Source of the DNA: Thiomicrospira sp. ALE5
GTDB taxonomy: Bacteria > Pseudomonadota > Gammaproteobacteria > Thiomicrospirales > Thiomicrospiraceae
DNA length: 64,000 bases
Direction: 5' to 3'
NCBI RefSeq assembly: GCF_900112445.1
Contig: NZ_FOYY01000003.1
Location: forward strand, 631,960-695,959
The translations under genes were made by a program, and so were the position numbers. Positions 18,970-29,705 of the stretch are shown piece by piece (position 1 is the first letter of the stretch; every line of letters begins with the position of its first letter). A model generated the notes under the pieces. The model was not told the origin of the DNA and did not search any database. It saw nothing but the letters and a program-made list of their open reading frames with translations.

Positions 18970-20541
18970 TCACGTCAGGTCAAGGTTTTCTGGCTTATCT
19001 TTGCCAACTTTAAGCTGGCGTAAAAACGCTTTTGGCCGAAAACCGACCACCATCATGGTCACTAAATACGCCAGCATCGCCAGTGCAATCATACCTAGTA
19101 ACCAACTGACCCGCTGCCAAGCATTAAACGCTAACCAGGCCTGCTGCTCTGGATTGATCAGCAGAATCACTGTCATCATCGCAATTAAGCCGAAACTCAC
19201 TTGCAGCAAAAAAGCTCGCCAAGGAGTTTGCAAACTAAAAACGCCTTGTTTAAGCAAAAAATAATAGAGCAACCCAGCATTCAGCATTGCGGAGATTGAC
19301 GTCGCTAGGGCCAAACCCACATGCGCCAAAGGACCAATCAAGATTAAATTCAAAATAATATTACTGACCAGGGCTACCACTGCGATTTTGACCGGCGTTT
19401 TCATCTCTTTGCGGGAATAAAACGCGGGCGCGAGTACCTTTACTAAAATGAACCCCAGTAAACCAAGTGAATAGGCCATTAAGCTGTGACTCGACATTAG
19501 CGCATCAAAGGCGGTAAATTCACCGTAAAAGAACAAAGTAACCAGTAACGGGTGCGCGAGCAACAACAAGCCGATCATCGCGGGTAGTGCAATCAACACC
19601 ACGAGCTTGAGCGCAAAATCAAGGTCACGTTTAAAACCCGCCCAATCAGCCCGCGCCGCTTTTTTAGATAAGCCCGGCAATACCACAGTGGCTAGTGCCA
19701 CACCAAAGACTCCCAACGGGAATTCCATTAACCGGTCGGAATAATAGAGCCAAGACACACTACCTGTCACCAAAAACGAGGCTAAAATCGTATCGACTAA
19801 TAGATTAATCTGTGCCACTGAGACGCCAAACAAGGCGGGCAACATTAAACGCTTAACTTCACCGACACCTGGATCCGACGCCAAGGTGGGCTTGGGTAAT
19901 AAATTCATCTGCCACAAAAATGGCAAATGAAACAACAACTGCACCAGGCCTGCTAATAACACCCCCCAAGCCAACGCCATCACCGGTTCCTCAAGTTGTG
20001 GCGCCAACCAGATCGCACAACCAATCAATACCAGATTTAACCAAACCGGTGTAAAGGCCGGTACAGCAAATTTGTTATAGGTATTCATCAGCGCCGACGA
20101 CAAGGCCACTAAGGAGATTAATAACAAATAGGGAAAAGTGAGTTGCAACATGGCGGTCGCAAGGGCAAATTTTTCTGGATCACTGCGAAAGCCTGGTGCA
20201 AACACCGTCATCCACAAGGATGCACCGAACACCCCGAATAGGGTTAAGATTAATAAAATAAAACCCAGTCGCAAGCCAATCGCAGCGACGAGATGGCGCA
20301 CTGCCTCATGGCCACGATGCTCTTTAGTCTCCGCCAATACCGGCACAAAGGCTTGTGAAAAAGCACCCTCAGCAAATAGGCGCCGAAAAAAGTTAGGGAT
20401 TTTAAAGGCAACAAAAAACGCATCAGCGCCTGCGGATGCGCCAAAAAAACGGGCAATCACCATATCGCGCACAAAACCCAAAATGCGTGATATAAAGGTC
20501 ATGCCGCCGACACTTAACGTTGCTTTAACCAGATTTGCCAA
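18970..20541 (-). CDS. murJ: Lipid II flippase MurJ (MviN family)
   Basis: Inner-membrane flippase moving lipid-linked peptidoglycan precursor to the periplasm, of the MOP exporter superfamily. It has about 14 hydrophobic spans over 523 residues. The N-terminus carries FGASAGADAFFVAFKIPNFF and RRLFAEGAFSQAF, both typical of MurJ including its basic cluster. It lies directly upstream of ribF on the same strand, a common gammaproteobacterial order. The upstream 149-bp gap is shared with the divergent acetolactate synthase gene. Confidence 0.95.
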   Translation of the reverse strand: MANLVKATLSVGGMTFISRILGFVRDMVIARFFGASAGADAFFVAFKIPNFFRRLFAEGAFSQAFVPVLAETKEHRGHEAVRHLVAAIGLRLGFILLILTLFGVFGASLWMTVFAPGFRSDPEKFALATAMLQLTFPYLLLISLVALSSALMNTYNKFAVPAFTPVWLNLVLIGCAIWLAPQLEEPVMALAWGVLLAGLVQLLFHLPFLWQMNLLPKPTLASDPGVGEVKRLMLPALFGVSVAQINLLVDTILASFLVTGSVSWLYYSDRLMEFPLGVFGVALATVVLPGLSKKAARADWAGFKRDLDFALKLVVLIALPAMIGLLLLAHPLLVTLFFYGEFTAFDALMSSHSLMAYSLGLLGFILVKVLAPAFYSRKEMKTPVKIAVVALVSNIILNLILIGPLAHVGLALATSISAMLNAGLLYYFLLKQGVFSLQTPWRAFLLQVSFGLIAMMTVILLINPEQQAWLAFNAWQRVSWLLGMIALAMLAYLVTMMVVGFRPKAFLRQLKVGKDKPENLDLT

Positions 20542-20584
20542 ATTAGTATCACAATTTAATAGCGAAAAGTATGACCATTTTAAC

Positions 20585-20642
20585 AGAGGCTAGGTTAAGC
20601 TGTACCTAAACACATCTGAGTTAAACGGTTAAACGTTAAAAC
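20585..20642 (+). promoter_or_regulatory. Short direct repeats upstream of acetolactate synthase gene
   Basis: Three near-tandem copies of GTTAAAC lie at 20620, 20628 and 20635 (the last as GTTAAAAC), about 50 nt before the ATG of the acetolactate synthase gene. They follow a copy of AGAGGCTAGGTT at 20585-20596 that matches the lspA-ileS tandem repeats. Spacing of 7-8 bp would suit a multimeric regulator, but no known operator is recognised. Confidence 0.4.
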
Positions 20643-20690
20643 AGAATTCTAGAGCACATTTATAAACATAGATTATTGGAGACATTAACC

Positions 20691-22322
20691 ATGAACGCAG
20701 CAGAGCTACTGGTAAAATGCCTTGAGAATGAGGGGGTCGAGTATATTTTTGGCATCCCGGGAGAAGAAAATCTCGATATTATGGATGCATTACTGGATAG
20801 TCCAATTCAATTTATCTTAACGCGTCACGAACAAGGCGGCGCGTTTATGGCCGATGTGTATGGACGCTTAACCGGGAAAGCCGGTGTCTGCCTATCTACC
20901 TTAGGACCAGGCGCCACAAACCTAGTCACCGGCGTGGCCGATGCCAATATGGATCATGCCCCAGTCGTCGCTATTGCAGGTCAGGCTTCGACAACACGTC
21001 TGCACAAAGAAAGTCACCAAGTACTTGATCTGGTTAACTTATTTCAACCCATTACCAAATACAGTACACAAATCTTAAGCCCCGAAATTGTGCCTGAAGT
21101 CGTTCGCAAAGCGTTTAAAGTGGCACAAATGGAAAAACCTGGCTGCTCATTTATCGACTTTCCCGAAAATATTGCACCCATGCCCGTTAACAAACTGCCC
21201 TTAAAGCCCCAAGCTCCAAAAGCGCCTTTCCCGCATCCCAATAAAATTGCTCAAGCGGTCGAATTGATTAGCCAAGCTCGTTATCCAATCATCCTTGCTG
21301 GCAATGGCATTGTGCGCAACAATGCCAGTGTGGCTTTAGCAAAATTTGCCGAAAGCCATCAGATCCCAGTGACTAATACCTTTATGGCGAAAGGCATTTT
21401 ACCTTGCCGCCATCCTTTGGCTCTTGGCACGATTGGATTGCAAGCGCGTGACTACATCGCCTGCGGTATTGATCGAGCCGATGTCATTATTTGTATTGGT
21501 TATGATATTGTTGAATACCACCCACACCTGTGGAATCACAATCCGGATTGTCACATTATCCACCTTGACTCGCAACCCGCTGAAGTGGATGAGTTCTATA
21601 GTCTGGCGGTCGGTGTGGTGGCCGACTTAAACGAAAGCCTCAACCAACTGTGCCAACAGGTTAATCGCACCCATATCACCGATGTGAGTCCGATCAAACG
21701 CCTGATTGATAACGAGTTAAGCCAATATGCTGACGATGCCAGTTTTCCAGTCAAGCCTCAAAAAGCAATTTATGACCTGCGCCAAGCACTGGATGATCAA
21801 GACATTGTTATATGTGATGTCGGCGCCCATAAAATGTGGATGGCGCGACTCTATCCTGCTCAAGCACCCAATACCTGCATTATATCGAACGGTTTTGCCT
21901 CGATGGGCATTGCATTACCTGGCGCCATGGCTGCTAAATTGGCACATCCTGAACGAAAAGTGGTGGCGCTTACTGGCGATGCAGGCTTCTTAATGAATAT
22001 CCAAGAAATTGAAACAGCCGTCCGCTTGCAACTTGATATGGTTGTTTTAATTTGGAATGACAGTGGCTATGGGTTAATCAAGTGGAAGCAACTCAATGAG
22101 TTTGGTCGCGAAAGTAATATCGCTTTCAATAACCCAGACTTTGTTAAGCTTGCCGATGCTTTTGGTGCTACGGGGCTACAAGTCAGTGAAAACTTCAGCC
22201 TAGAGCAAGCACTTGAGTCTGCGTTAATGACTCAAGGTGTCGTCATTATAGATTGTCCAGTTGACTACTCGGAAAATCTGAAGCTCACTGAACGCTTAGG
22301 TCAACTAGTCTGTCCAACCTGA
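20691..22322 (+). CDS. alsS: Acetolactate synthase large subunit, AlsS-type
   Basis: ThDP-dependent enzyme joining two pyruvates to acetolactate. The N-terminal pyrimidine-binding domain has IFGIPGEENLDIMDAL and the catalytic glutamate in TRHEQGGAFMADVYGR (near residue 48-50). The C-terminal ThDP domain has GDAGFLMN followed by NDSGYGLI. The length of 543 residues from ATG 20691 fits; that start has GGAG 9 nt upstream, unlike TTG at 20676. No regulatory subunit (ilvN) or acetolactate decarboxylase gene lies beside it. It could still serve branched-chain amino acid synthesis. It ends 5 nt from a convergent gene. Confidence 0.82.
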   Translation: MNAAELLVKCLENEGVEYIFGIPGEENLDIMDALLDSPIQFILTRHEQGGAFMADVYGRLTGKAGVCLSTLGPGATNLVTGVADANMDHAPVVAIAGQASTTRLHKESHQVLDLVNLFQPITKYSTQILSPEIVPEVVRKAFKVAQMEKPGCSFIDFPENIAPMPVNKLPLKPQAPKAPFPHPNKIAQAVELISQARYPIILAGNGIVRNNASVALAKFAESHQIPVTNTFMAKGILPCRHPLALGTIGLQARDYIACGIDRADVIICIGYDIVEYHPHLWNHNPDCHIIHLDSQPAEVDEFYSLAVGVVADLNESLNQLCQQVNRTHITDVSPIKRLIDNELSQYADDASFPVKPQKAIYDLRQALDDQDIVICDVGAHKMWMARLYPAQAPNTCIISNGFASMGIALPGAMAAKLAHPERKVVALTGDAGFLMNIQEIETAVRLQLDMVVLIWNDSGYGLIKWKQLNEFGRESNIAFNNPDFVKLADAFGATGLQVSENFSLEQALESALMTQGVVIIDCPVDYSENLKLTERLGQLVCPT

Positions 22323-22327
22323 GGTGA

Positions 22328-24082
22328 CTACGGGGTGGCTGATTTTTTTGAATCAGCCCGCAACTTAATCAGCAGATTTTGCACCTCTTCGTTGTCGGCA
22401 TATTGATGATGATAACGCTGCCATAAGGCTTCTGCTTCCTCAAACTTACGCAAAGCCCACTTCACCTTAATTAAGTGCAACAAAACTTCTTCATCCTGCT
22501 GCATTGACCAGGCCTGGCTAATCAGCTTCTCGGCTAATTCAAACTCACCCTGCTGGTAAGCTAACCAACCGCGACTATCAATAATATGAAATGCATCAGG
22601 CGCGATTTCCAATGCACGATCAAGCAACTCTTTCGCTTCGGCTAAATTAATGCCTTTTTCAGCATAAAAATAGCCTAACGCATTAAGCAGGTCTGGTTCA
22701 TCAGGATTATTCAATACCGCTTGTTTAACAACAGCTTCATATTCAGTAAATAACTCGGCATTATATAAACTTAACGCATAGGCATAAATAAGTGGCAACA
22801 GCTCACTATTTTGGGCATGTGCTTGACGGTATACTGCGGCCGCATCATGCCAGCGCTTAGCTTGTGAATAAAACGACCCTTTTGCACGCCAAAGCTTAAG
22901 CTGCTCCGCTGGATCAGCTGCGTCTAGTGCGGCTAAGCGTTGTAGCGCCGCATCTAGACCTATTTCATCAAAGTCTAGTTGAGAAAGAATTAATTGCGCA
23001 TCCAGAAAATAAAGCCCTTCGCCCACTCTATCTAAGTGCTGACGAGCAAGGCTATTTTGACTTTGATCCTGATAAATCAACCCCAAGTAATAATTGGTTA
23101 CATCTTGGTAAGATTGCTGCCTTAACAAGGCATGAAAATGCGGAATGGCCGCATCAAAGTCGCCACGATCAAGTAATAGAAGAGCTAATGAGAGCTGTGA
23201 AGCGCGAGCCTGCGGGTTATTTTTAACAATACGTTGGTAGCGCGCTTCGGCGGCATCGAAACGTTGTGCCCTTACTTCTAGCCTGGCATAACGCTCCTGC
23301 ATCGTCCAGTCATCAGGGTGCTCTGCTATGTAATCTGCAAGCACATCAAGCCCACGCTCGTACCAATCTTGTTCAAGATAAATATTAATTAGCGCAAAAT
23401 ACACATCTCGATCAACAGCAAAACGACTAACCACATCTTCTAGAATACTGACCGCTAATTCATGCTGTTGGTAGTGATCTGCAACAAAACCATACACATA
23501 GCCAGCACTCCACTCGCCTTGATGACGCTGATGGAGCCGCTCAAAAAAAGCGAGCGCAATGTCTGCCTCAATACCATGGCCTATTTGAGTTGCCGCATTT
23601 TTTAAGTCTGTTGCTAACGAGTCCTCTGAACGAGCACGGTAGGCATCCCAGTTTTGCAATGCATCATCAAGGTTACCTGCTCGTAATGCCATAATATAGC
23701 CAATTCGCCAGGGTGTGGCATCCGTAGGCTCTAGTGAACGCCATAGTGCCGCACTTTGCTCAATACCGCGTGGTTCATAACCACTCATTGCAAAATTAAA
23801 TGCGCGCTCGGCCAGGGCAACATCTTGGCTTTGCTTCGCCACGCGCATCATGACATGGTATGCATTGACAAAATCTCCCCTTCCAGCCAACATTTCAGCA
23901 ACCAGAATGTCATACATCCAACTTGGATTGATGCGGCTATCGGTTTCACCTACTGGCTCTTCACTCTTGGCCACCACAGGGTGGATGCCTGCTGCATTAC
24001 CCTGACAGCCTGCTAGCCCACCAAACGCAATACTGCCGCTAAACAAGAGTGTCCAGGCTATTTTTTGGGATTTTTTTTGCAT
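22328..24082 (-). CDS. Tetratricopeptide-repeat lipoprotein of unknown function
   Basis: A 584-residue protein with a lipoprotein signal ending GGLAGC (Cys near residue 26). Almost the whole remainder is helical repeats with TPR spacing, for example the blocks starting at WMYDILVAEM, ARYQRIVKNNPQA, and a C-terminal series DLLNALGYFYAEKG and RGWLAYQQGEFELAEK. It is probably anchored to the outer membrane facing the periplasm, as a scaffold. The ATG directly follows the parE stop codon. A similar gene is seen in many proteobacteria as a TPR protein, but no specific function is recognised. Confidence 0.8.
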   Translation of the reverse strand: MQKKSQKIAWTLLFSGSIAFGGLAGCQGNAAGIHPVVAKSEEPVGETDSRINPSWMYDILVAEMLAGRGDFVNAYHVMMRVAKQSQDVALAERAFNFAMSGYEPRGIEQSAALWRSLEPTDATPWRIGYIMALRAGNLDDALQNWDAYRARSEDSLATDLKNAATQIGHGIEADIALAFFERLHQRHQGEWSAGYVYGFVADHYQQHELAVSILEDVVSRFAVDRDVYFALINIYLEQDWYERGLDVLADYIAEHPDDWTMQERYARLEVRAQRFDAAEARYQRIVKNNPQARASQLSLALLLLDRGDFDAAIPHFHALLRQQSYQDVTNYYLGLIYQDQSQNSLARQHLDRVGEGLYFLDAQLILSQLDFDEIGLDAALQRLAALDAADPAEQLKLWRAKGSFYSQAKRWHDAAAVYRQAHAQNSELLPLIYAYALSLYNAELFTEYEAVVKQAVLNNPDEPDLLNALGYFYAEKGINLAEAKELLDRALEIAPDAFHIIDSRGWLAYQQGEFELAEKLISQAWSMQQDEEVLLHLIKVKWALRKFEEAEALWQRYHHQYADNEEVQNLLIKLRADSKKSATP

Positions 24083-26001
<1,919 letters not shown>

Positions 26002-26099
26002 GACTAAAAACACGAGAGTCGGCGGATGCCTCTAGTATTTTGTCAGCGGTCTCAGTATTATGTTGCACTTATAAAAGTCATCAAAATTAGAGGTGCGCC

Positions 26100-26747
26100 A
26101 TGCCAAACCGTGACTACCATGCGGAGCGAAAAAGTTATGAAATGGGAGCCTTGGACGATAGCCTTATCTCACAATCGCCCATGTTGCTGCTACAAAGTTG
26201 GTTTGATGATGCCTTTAACCACAAGGTTGATGAACCCACTGCCATGAATCTTGCCACAGTCGATGCTCAGGGACGCCCCCACAGCCGCATCGTATTGTTA
26301 AAACAACTTGATCAAGCAGGCCTGGTGTTTTACACCAACTATGCCAGCGATAAGGGTGAAGAGTTAGCCCACAATCCGTTTGCGGCATTAAACTTTTTTT
26401 GGCCCTTACTTGAGCGTCAAGTTCGTATCGAGGGCAAGGTCAGTAAAACGAGTGCCGAAGCATCAGATCGCTATTTCCAAAGTCGTCCACTGGATAGCCA
26501 GCTTGGTGCGCTAGTGTCAGCGCAAAGCCAAGTCCTGCCCAATCGCGCGGCAATTGAGCAAAAAATGGCCGATCTTAAACAACGCTATGCTGATCAGCCC
26601 CCCACCAGGCCTGCTCATTGGGGAGGTTATTGTCTAATGCCTGATCGCATCGAATTCTGGCAAGGTCGCCCTAATCGTTTACATGATCGCATCAACTTTT
26701 TGCGCGATACAACGGGTTCATGGCAGGGGCAGCGGCTATCGCCTTAA
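26100..26747 (+). CDS. pdxH: Pyridoxamine 5'-phosphate oxidase
   Basis: FMN enzyme oxidising pyridoxine or pyridoxamine 5'-phosphate to PLP. The 215 residues carry NLATVDAQGRPHSRIVLLK, YTNYASDKG and the C-terminal FWQGRPNRLHDR substrate-binding motif. The start at 26100 is supported by AGAGGT upstream. The stop is followed directly by the ung ATG with no spacer, so translation is probably coupled. Confidence 0.96.
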   Translation: MPNRDYHAERKSYEMGALDDSLISQSPMLLLQSWFDDAFNHKVDEPTAMNLATVDAQGRPHSRIVLLKQLDQAGLVFYTNYASDKGEELAHNPFAALNFFWPLLERQVRIEGKVSKTSAEASDRYFQSRPLDSQLGALVSAQSQVLPNRAAIEQKMADLKQRYADQPPTRPAHWGGYCLMPDRIEFWQGRPNRLHDRINFLRDTTGSWQGQRLSP

Positions 26748-27440
26748 ATGATAAACTTCAATCTGACCGATCTCATCACTGACCAAGCGTGGCAATCTCG
26801 ACTTGCGCCACTTGAAGCTCACCATCAGCTGCGGGAACTAACCCAGTTTTTATCTGCAGAGATAGCGCAAGGTCAATCGATATTACCTAGCCAGCAACAC
26901 TGGTTTCGAGCCTTTAATTTAACGCCCTACCATCAGGTCAAACTGGTCATTGTCGGACAAGATCCTTATCCCACTCCTGGTCATGCAAATGGACTCAGCT
27001 TCTCGGTTGATGCGAGTGTGTCGCCACTACCCAAGTCATTGAAAAATATTTTTCAGGAACTAAAAGACGATTTAGGCCAATGTCCACTTAACGGTGATTT
27101 ATCCGCTTGGGCCACCCAAGGTGTGCTACTGCTAAACCGTGTTTTAACCTTACGTGCAGAACAAAGTAACAGCCATCAGGGTCGAGGCTGGGAATGGTTT
27201 ACCGAGCAGGTTATTCGGCAGCTCAATCAACACCCCAACAACCTTGTCTTTATTTTATGGGGCAAGCAAGCGCAACAATTACAAACGCTTATTGACCCGC
27301 GACATCATTGTCTCATCAGCGTACACCCCTCGCCACTTTCGGCCTATCGTGGTTTTTGGGGCAGCAAGCCTTTCAGCCAAACCAATGCTTACTTAATGCA
27401 ACAAGGCTACGATACGATTGACTGGAGCAAAAGCATTTAG
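26748..27440 (+). CDS. ung: Uracil-DNA glycosylase
   Basis: Family 1 enzyme removing uracil from DNA for base excision repair. The catalytic water-activating motif GQDPYPTPGHANGLSFSV (near residues 66-83) and the HPSPLSAYRGF loop with the catalytic His (near 191) are intact. Its 230 residues are a usual length. It abuts pdxH. The 3' end lies 7 nt from the convergent OmpA/MotB gene. Confidence 0.97.
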   Translation: MINFNLTDLITDQAWQSRLAPLEAHHQLRELTQFLSAEIAQGQSILPSQQHWFRAFNLTPYHQVKLVIVGQDPYPTPGHANGLSFSVDASVSPLPKSLKNIFQELKDDLGQCPLNGDLSAWATQGVLLLNRVLTLRAEQSNSHQGRGWEWFTEQVIRQLNQHPNNLVFILWGKQAQQLQTLIDPRHHCLISVHPSPLSAYRGFWGSKPFSQTNAYLMQQGYDTIDWSKSI

Positions 27441-27447
27441 TTTTGAT

Positions 27448-28140
27448 TTAGTCTCGAACAAAATACAGGGTAATGATGACCTCAATACGACGGTTCAAGG
27501 CACGGTTTTCAGGGCTATCGTGAGGCACAACCGGATCAAACTCTGCGCGACCGGCAATCGCAAAGGTATCAGCAGGCAAACCACTTGCTTGATAAAGTGA
27601 TTGCATAACCTCTTGCGCCCGCAGGGTACTCAGTACCCAGTTATTACGCATTCTTGAGCCAGCTGCAATTGGAATATCGTCGGTATGACCTTCAATGCGC
27701 ACGTCTGCTTGCAAATTAAGGCCCGCAAGACTGGCGCGTTGGATAATAGGATCTCGGGGCGCCTGACTATCGAACTGATTTAGAAAGGCTTCAAACATCG
27801 GCAACTCGGTTAGATATTCAGCCACATCAACCAGTTCTGCTGCTAGATTTTCAGCCAACTGATAACCTCCCTGCTCAAATGCTTCTGGATGCTGTATGTA
27901 GATATGCAGCCCCTGCCCCGACCTAAACACACCAAGATAACGATAATCTTTTGATTCAATCAACTCTGTTAGTTGCTGAAAAGACTGGTCCATTTTAAAA
28001 TTTGCCCAGTTTTGCATTCGGCTTATTTCTGTATGATAAAGCGCCAGCATCATAATAAAAAAAGTAATCAGCAAGGTGACCAAATCCGCATAGCTTAAAA
28101 GCCAACTGCCACGCGCTTTTAGGTCGGACACTTTACTCAT
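27448..28140 (-). CDS. MotB-like OmpA-domain protein with the conserved aspartate
   Basis: Stator-type protein of 230 residues. A short cytoplasmic tail leads into one membrane helix with SYADLVTLLITFF (near residues 15-27), which keeps the aspartate that carries protons in MotB. The C-terminal OmpA/MotB peptidoglycan-binding domain (about 110-228) has RIEGHTDDIP and NRRIEVI. It is the last of seven tightly spaced genes from glyQ and overlaps the preceding MotB-like gene by 4 nt (ATGA). There are no flagellar genes nearby. It presumably forms a proton channel with the MotA-like protein; the machine driven is unknown. Confidence 0.85.
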   Translation of the reverse strand: MSKVSDLKARGSWLLSYADLVTLLITFFIMMLALYHTEISRMQNWANFKMDQSFQQLTELIESKDYRYLGVFRSGQGLHIYIQHPEAFEQGGYQLAENLAAELVDVAEYLTELPMFEAFLNQFDSQAPRDPIIQRASLAGLNLQADVRIEGHTDDIPIAAGSRMRNNWVLSTLRAQEVMQSLYQASGLPADTFAIAGRAEFDPVVPHDSPENRALNRRIEVIITLYFVRD

Positions 28141-28874
28141 AACGGATTAAACACGGTATTAACAGTCATTAAAGGCGTTACAAATACTTCAATACGTCGA
28201 TTTTCTATATCAAACGGGTTATCAGTATCAGGTCTAAAATCACCATATCCAGCAATAGCAAATAACTCTGGTGGCAAGCCCGTACTCGCACGTAAATAGT
28301 CTTTTACCTGAAAGGCTCGATCCGTACTCAACTCAAGATTGTTGCGGTACAAAAAACCTGGAGTAAGTGGCACACCGTCAGTATGACCTTCGACACGCAC
28401 TTGCATACTAAACTCATAGCCTGCCGCTTCAATACTGGCCACCCAACTACTAAAACGCGATCGCACAAAAGGAAGCTCTAATGCCTCAATAAGCACAACC
28501 AGTTGGTTCATGGTCTCGATATGGCCGGGTTCAATTTCTGCCCGTGCTGAAAGGAACAAAGGCACTTGCTCAAAAATTTCCGTATTAAAACGAATTCGAA
28601 TCCCTTTGGCTAGGGTATTTTCTATTTCGACGTGATCCCAGCCTTGCTCAGCTCGAGTCTCTTCAAGCGTTAAAAACAAACTATGATTAATCTTTTGAAA
28701 ACTACGCTGTGCACTGACTCCTTCAAACTCCACCAACGCAACGATTAACACATAAAATGCCAACAAAACCGTAAACAAACCGACAAATACAAATAACCAC
28801 CCACGTGATTTTTTATAGTTTTCTAAACTCACTCGCTCTTGGAGCAAGGCTTGTTTTTCACTTAATTTGGACAT
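28137..28874 (-). CDS. MotB-like OmpA-domain protein lacking the proton-binding aspartate
   Basis: A 245-residue MotB/OmpA protein. Its single membrane helix (FVGLFTVLLAFYVLIVAL, near 29-46) has glycine where MotB has the essential aspartate. The periplasmic OmpA domain (about 125-235) has RVEGHTDGVPLTPG and ENRRIEVFV, so peptidoglycan binding should be preserved. It sits between a MotA-like gene and a second MotB-like gene that does have the aspartate, overlapping the latter by ATGA. The pair may form a heteromeric stator in which only one subunit carries protons. This is an inference from the residue difference. Confidence 0.85.
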   Translation of the reverse strand: MSKLSEKQALLQERVSLENYKKSRGWLFVFVGLFTVLLAFYVLIVALVEFEGVSAQRSFQKINHSLFLTLEETRAEQGWDHVEIENTLAKGIRIRFNTEIFEQVPLFLSARAEIEPGHIETMNQLVVLIEALELPFVRSRFSSWVASIEAAGYEFSMQVRVEGHTDGVPLTPGFLYRNNLELSTDRAFQVKDYLRASTGLPPELFAIAGYGDFRPDTDNPFDIENRRIEVFVTPLMTVNTVFNPL

Positions 28875-28895
28875 ACAACATGCTTAACCTCAGAC

Positions 28896-29702
28896 TTAGG
28901 CAAGTTTTTGCTGGCGCTGCTTGGTCAAATAACACATCATCATTTCACGCACTAAAATCGGCGAATGACTGCGCTTGATGGACATAATCGCCTCTTGAAT
29001 GAGCGCTTGCGTAACCAGCTCTTGTTCAGAAAGGGTTTTCAATTTACCGGCGACAGGCACAAAAATCAGGTTGGCAATCAGCACACCATAAAAAGTTGTT
29101 ACCAGTGCTAAACCCATCCCAGTGAGCAGGCCTGCTAACATATCATCCGACTCCATCGCCAGCGGATCAGCACTCATGTGACTGGTCATCATAATAATAA
29201 GCCCCATAACCGTCCCAATCATGCCAAAGGCTGGGGCATAGGACGCCATGTTTTGAAACATTTCTTGACAATTAAAATGACGTTGCTGGGTCTGCAGTTG
29301 TTGAACCTCTAATGAATGCTGTAACATTTTCTCATCATGGTGCACCATTAACTGCCCTACAGCGTAACGCAAAAAGTCATCTTTAATGTCTGGAATGGTC
29401 TTTTCGAGTGATAGCAAACCCTGTTTATGCGACATTCTACTCAGGTCAACGAGTTGATCAATAATCTCCAGCATGTCATCCTGATCAGACACCAGTGTTT
29501 TTTTAAAGCCATGATAAGCACAACCCAACTGATTAAGTGGATAATTAATCAATACAGCAGCAAATGTGCCACCAACGACAACAAGGAATCCTTGTAAATT
29601 GAAAAACGCCGAAATGATTTGCCAGGTTGAAAAATCCACCATCGATAACGAGATAATAATACTTCCTAGCAATAGGCCTAATATTGTCGACGCGCGATTC
29701 AT
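28896..29702 (-). CDS. MotA/TolQ/ExbB-family proton channel protein
   Basis: MotA-like stator subunit of 268 residues. There are two N-terminal spans (about 5-50), a cytoplasmic loop with helices, and two C-terminal spans containing the conserved APAFGMIGTVMGLI and GLALVTTFYGVLIANL segments. It is shorter than Zorya ZorA and has no long coiled tail. It is followed 21 nt later by two MotB-like genes and preceded by plsC with only 3 nt between. The absence of flagellar genes and the glyQS-led operon argue for an envelope role, such as motility on pili or cell-wall function, but nothing in the sequence settles it. Confidence 0.85.
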   Translation of the reverse strand: MNRASTILGLLLGSIIISLSMVDFSTWQIISAFFNLQGFLVVVGGTFAAVLINYPLNQLGCAYHGFKKTLVSDQDDMLEIIDQLVDLSRMSHKQGLLSLEKTIPDIKDDFLRYAVGQLMVHHDEKMLQHSLEVQQLQTQQRHFNCQEMFQNMASYAPAFGMIGTVMGLIIMMTSHMSADPLAMESDDMLAGLLTGMGLALVTTFYGVLIANLIFVPVAGKLKTLSEQELVTQALIQEAIMSIKRSHSPILVREMMMCYLTKQRQQKLA

Positions 29703-29705
29703 TGT

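Noticed and set aside
22337-22358. GGCTGATT/AATCAGCC hairpin as a terminator for the acetolactate synthase gene
   Set aside because: It lies within the coding end of the TPR gene and has no T run after the stem.
27448-29702. Zorya-type defence (ZorAB)
   Set aside because: The MotA-like protein has no long cytoplasmic tail, there are two MotB-like proteins, and no ZorC, ZorD or ZorE genes are adjacent.
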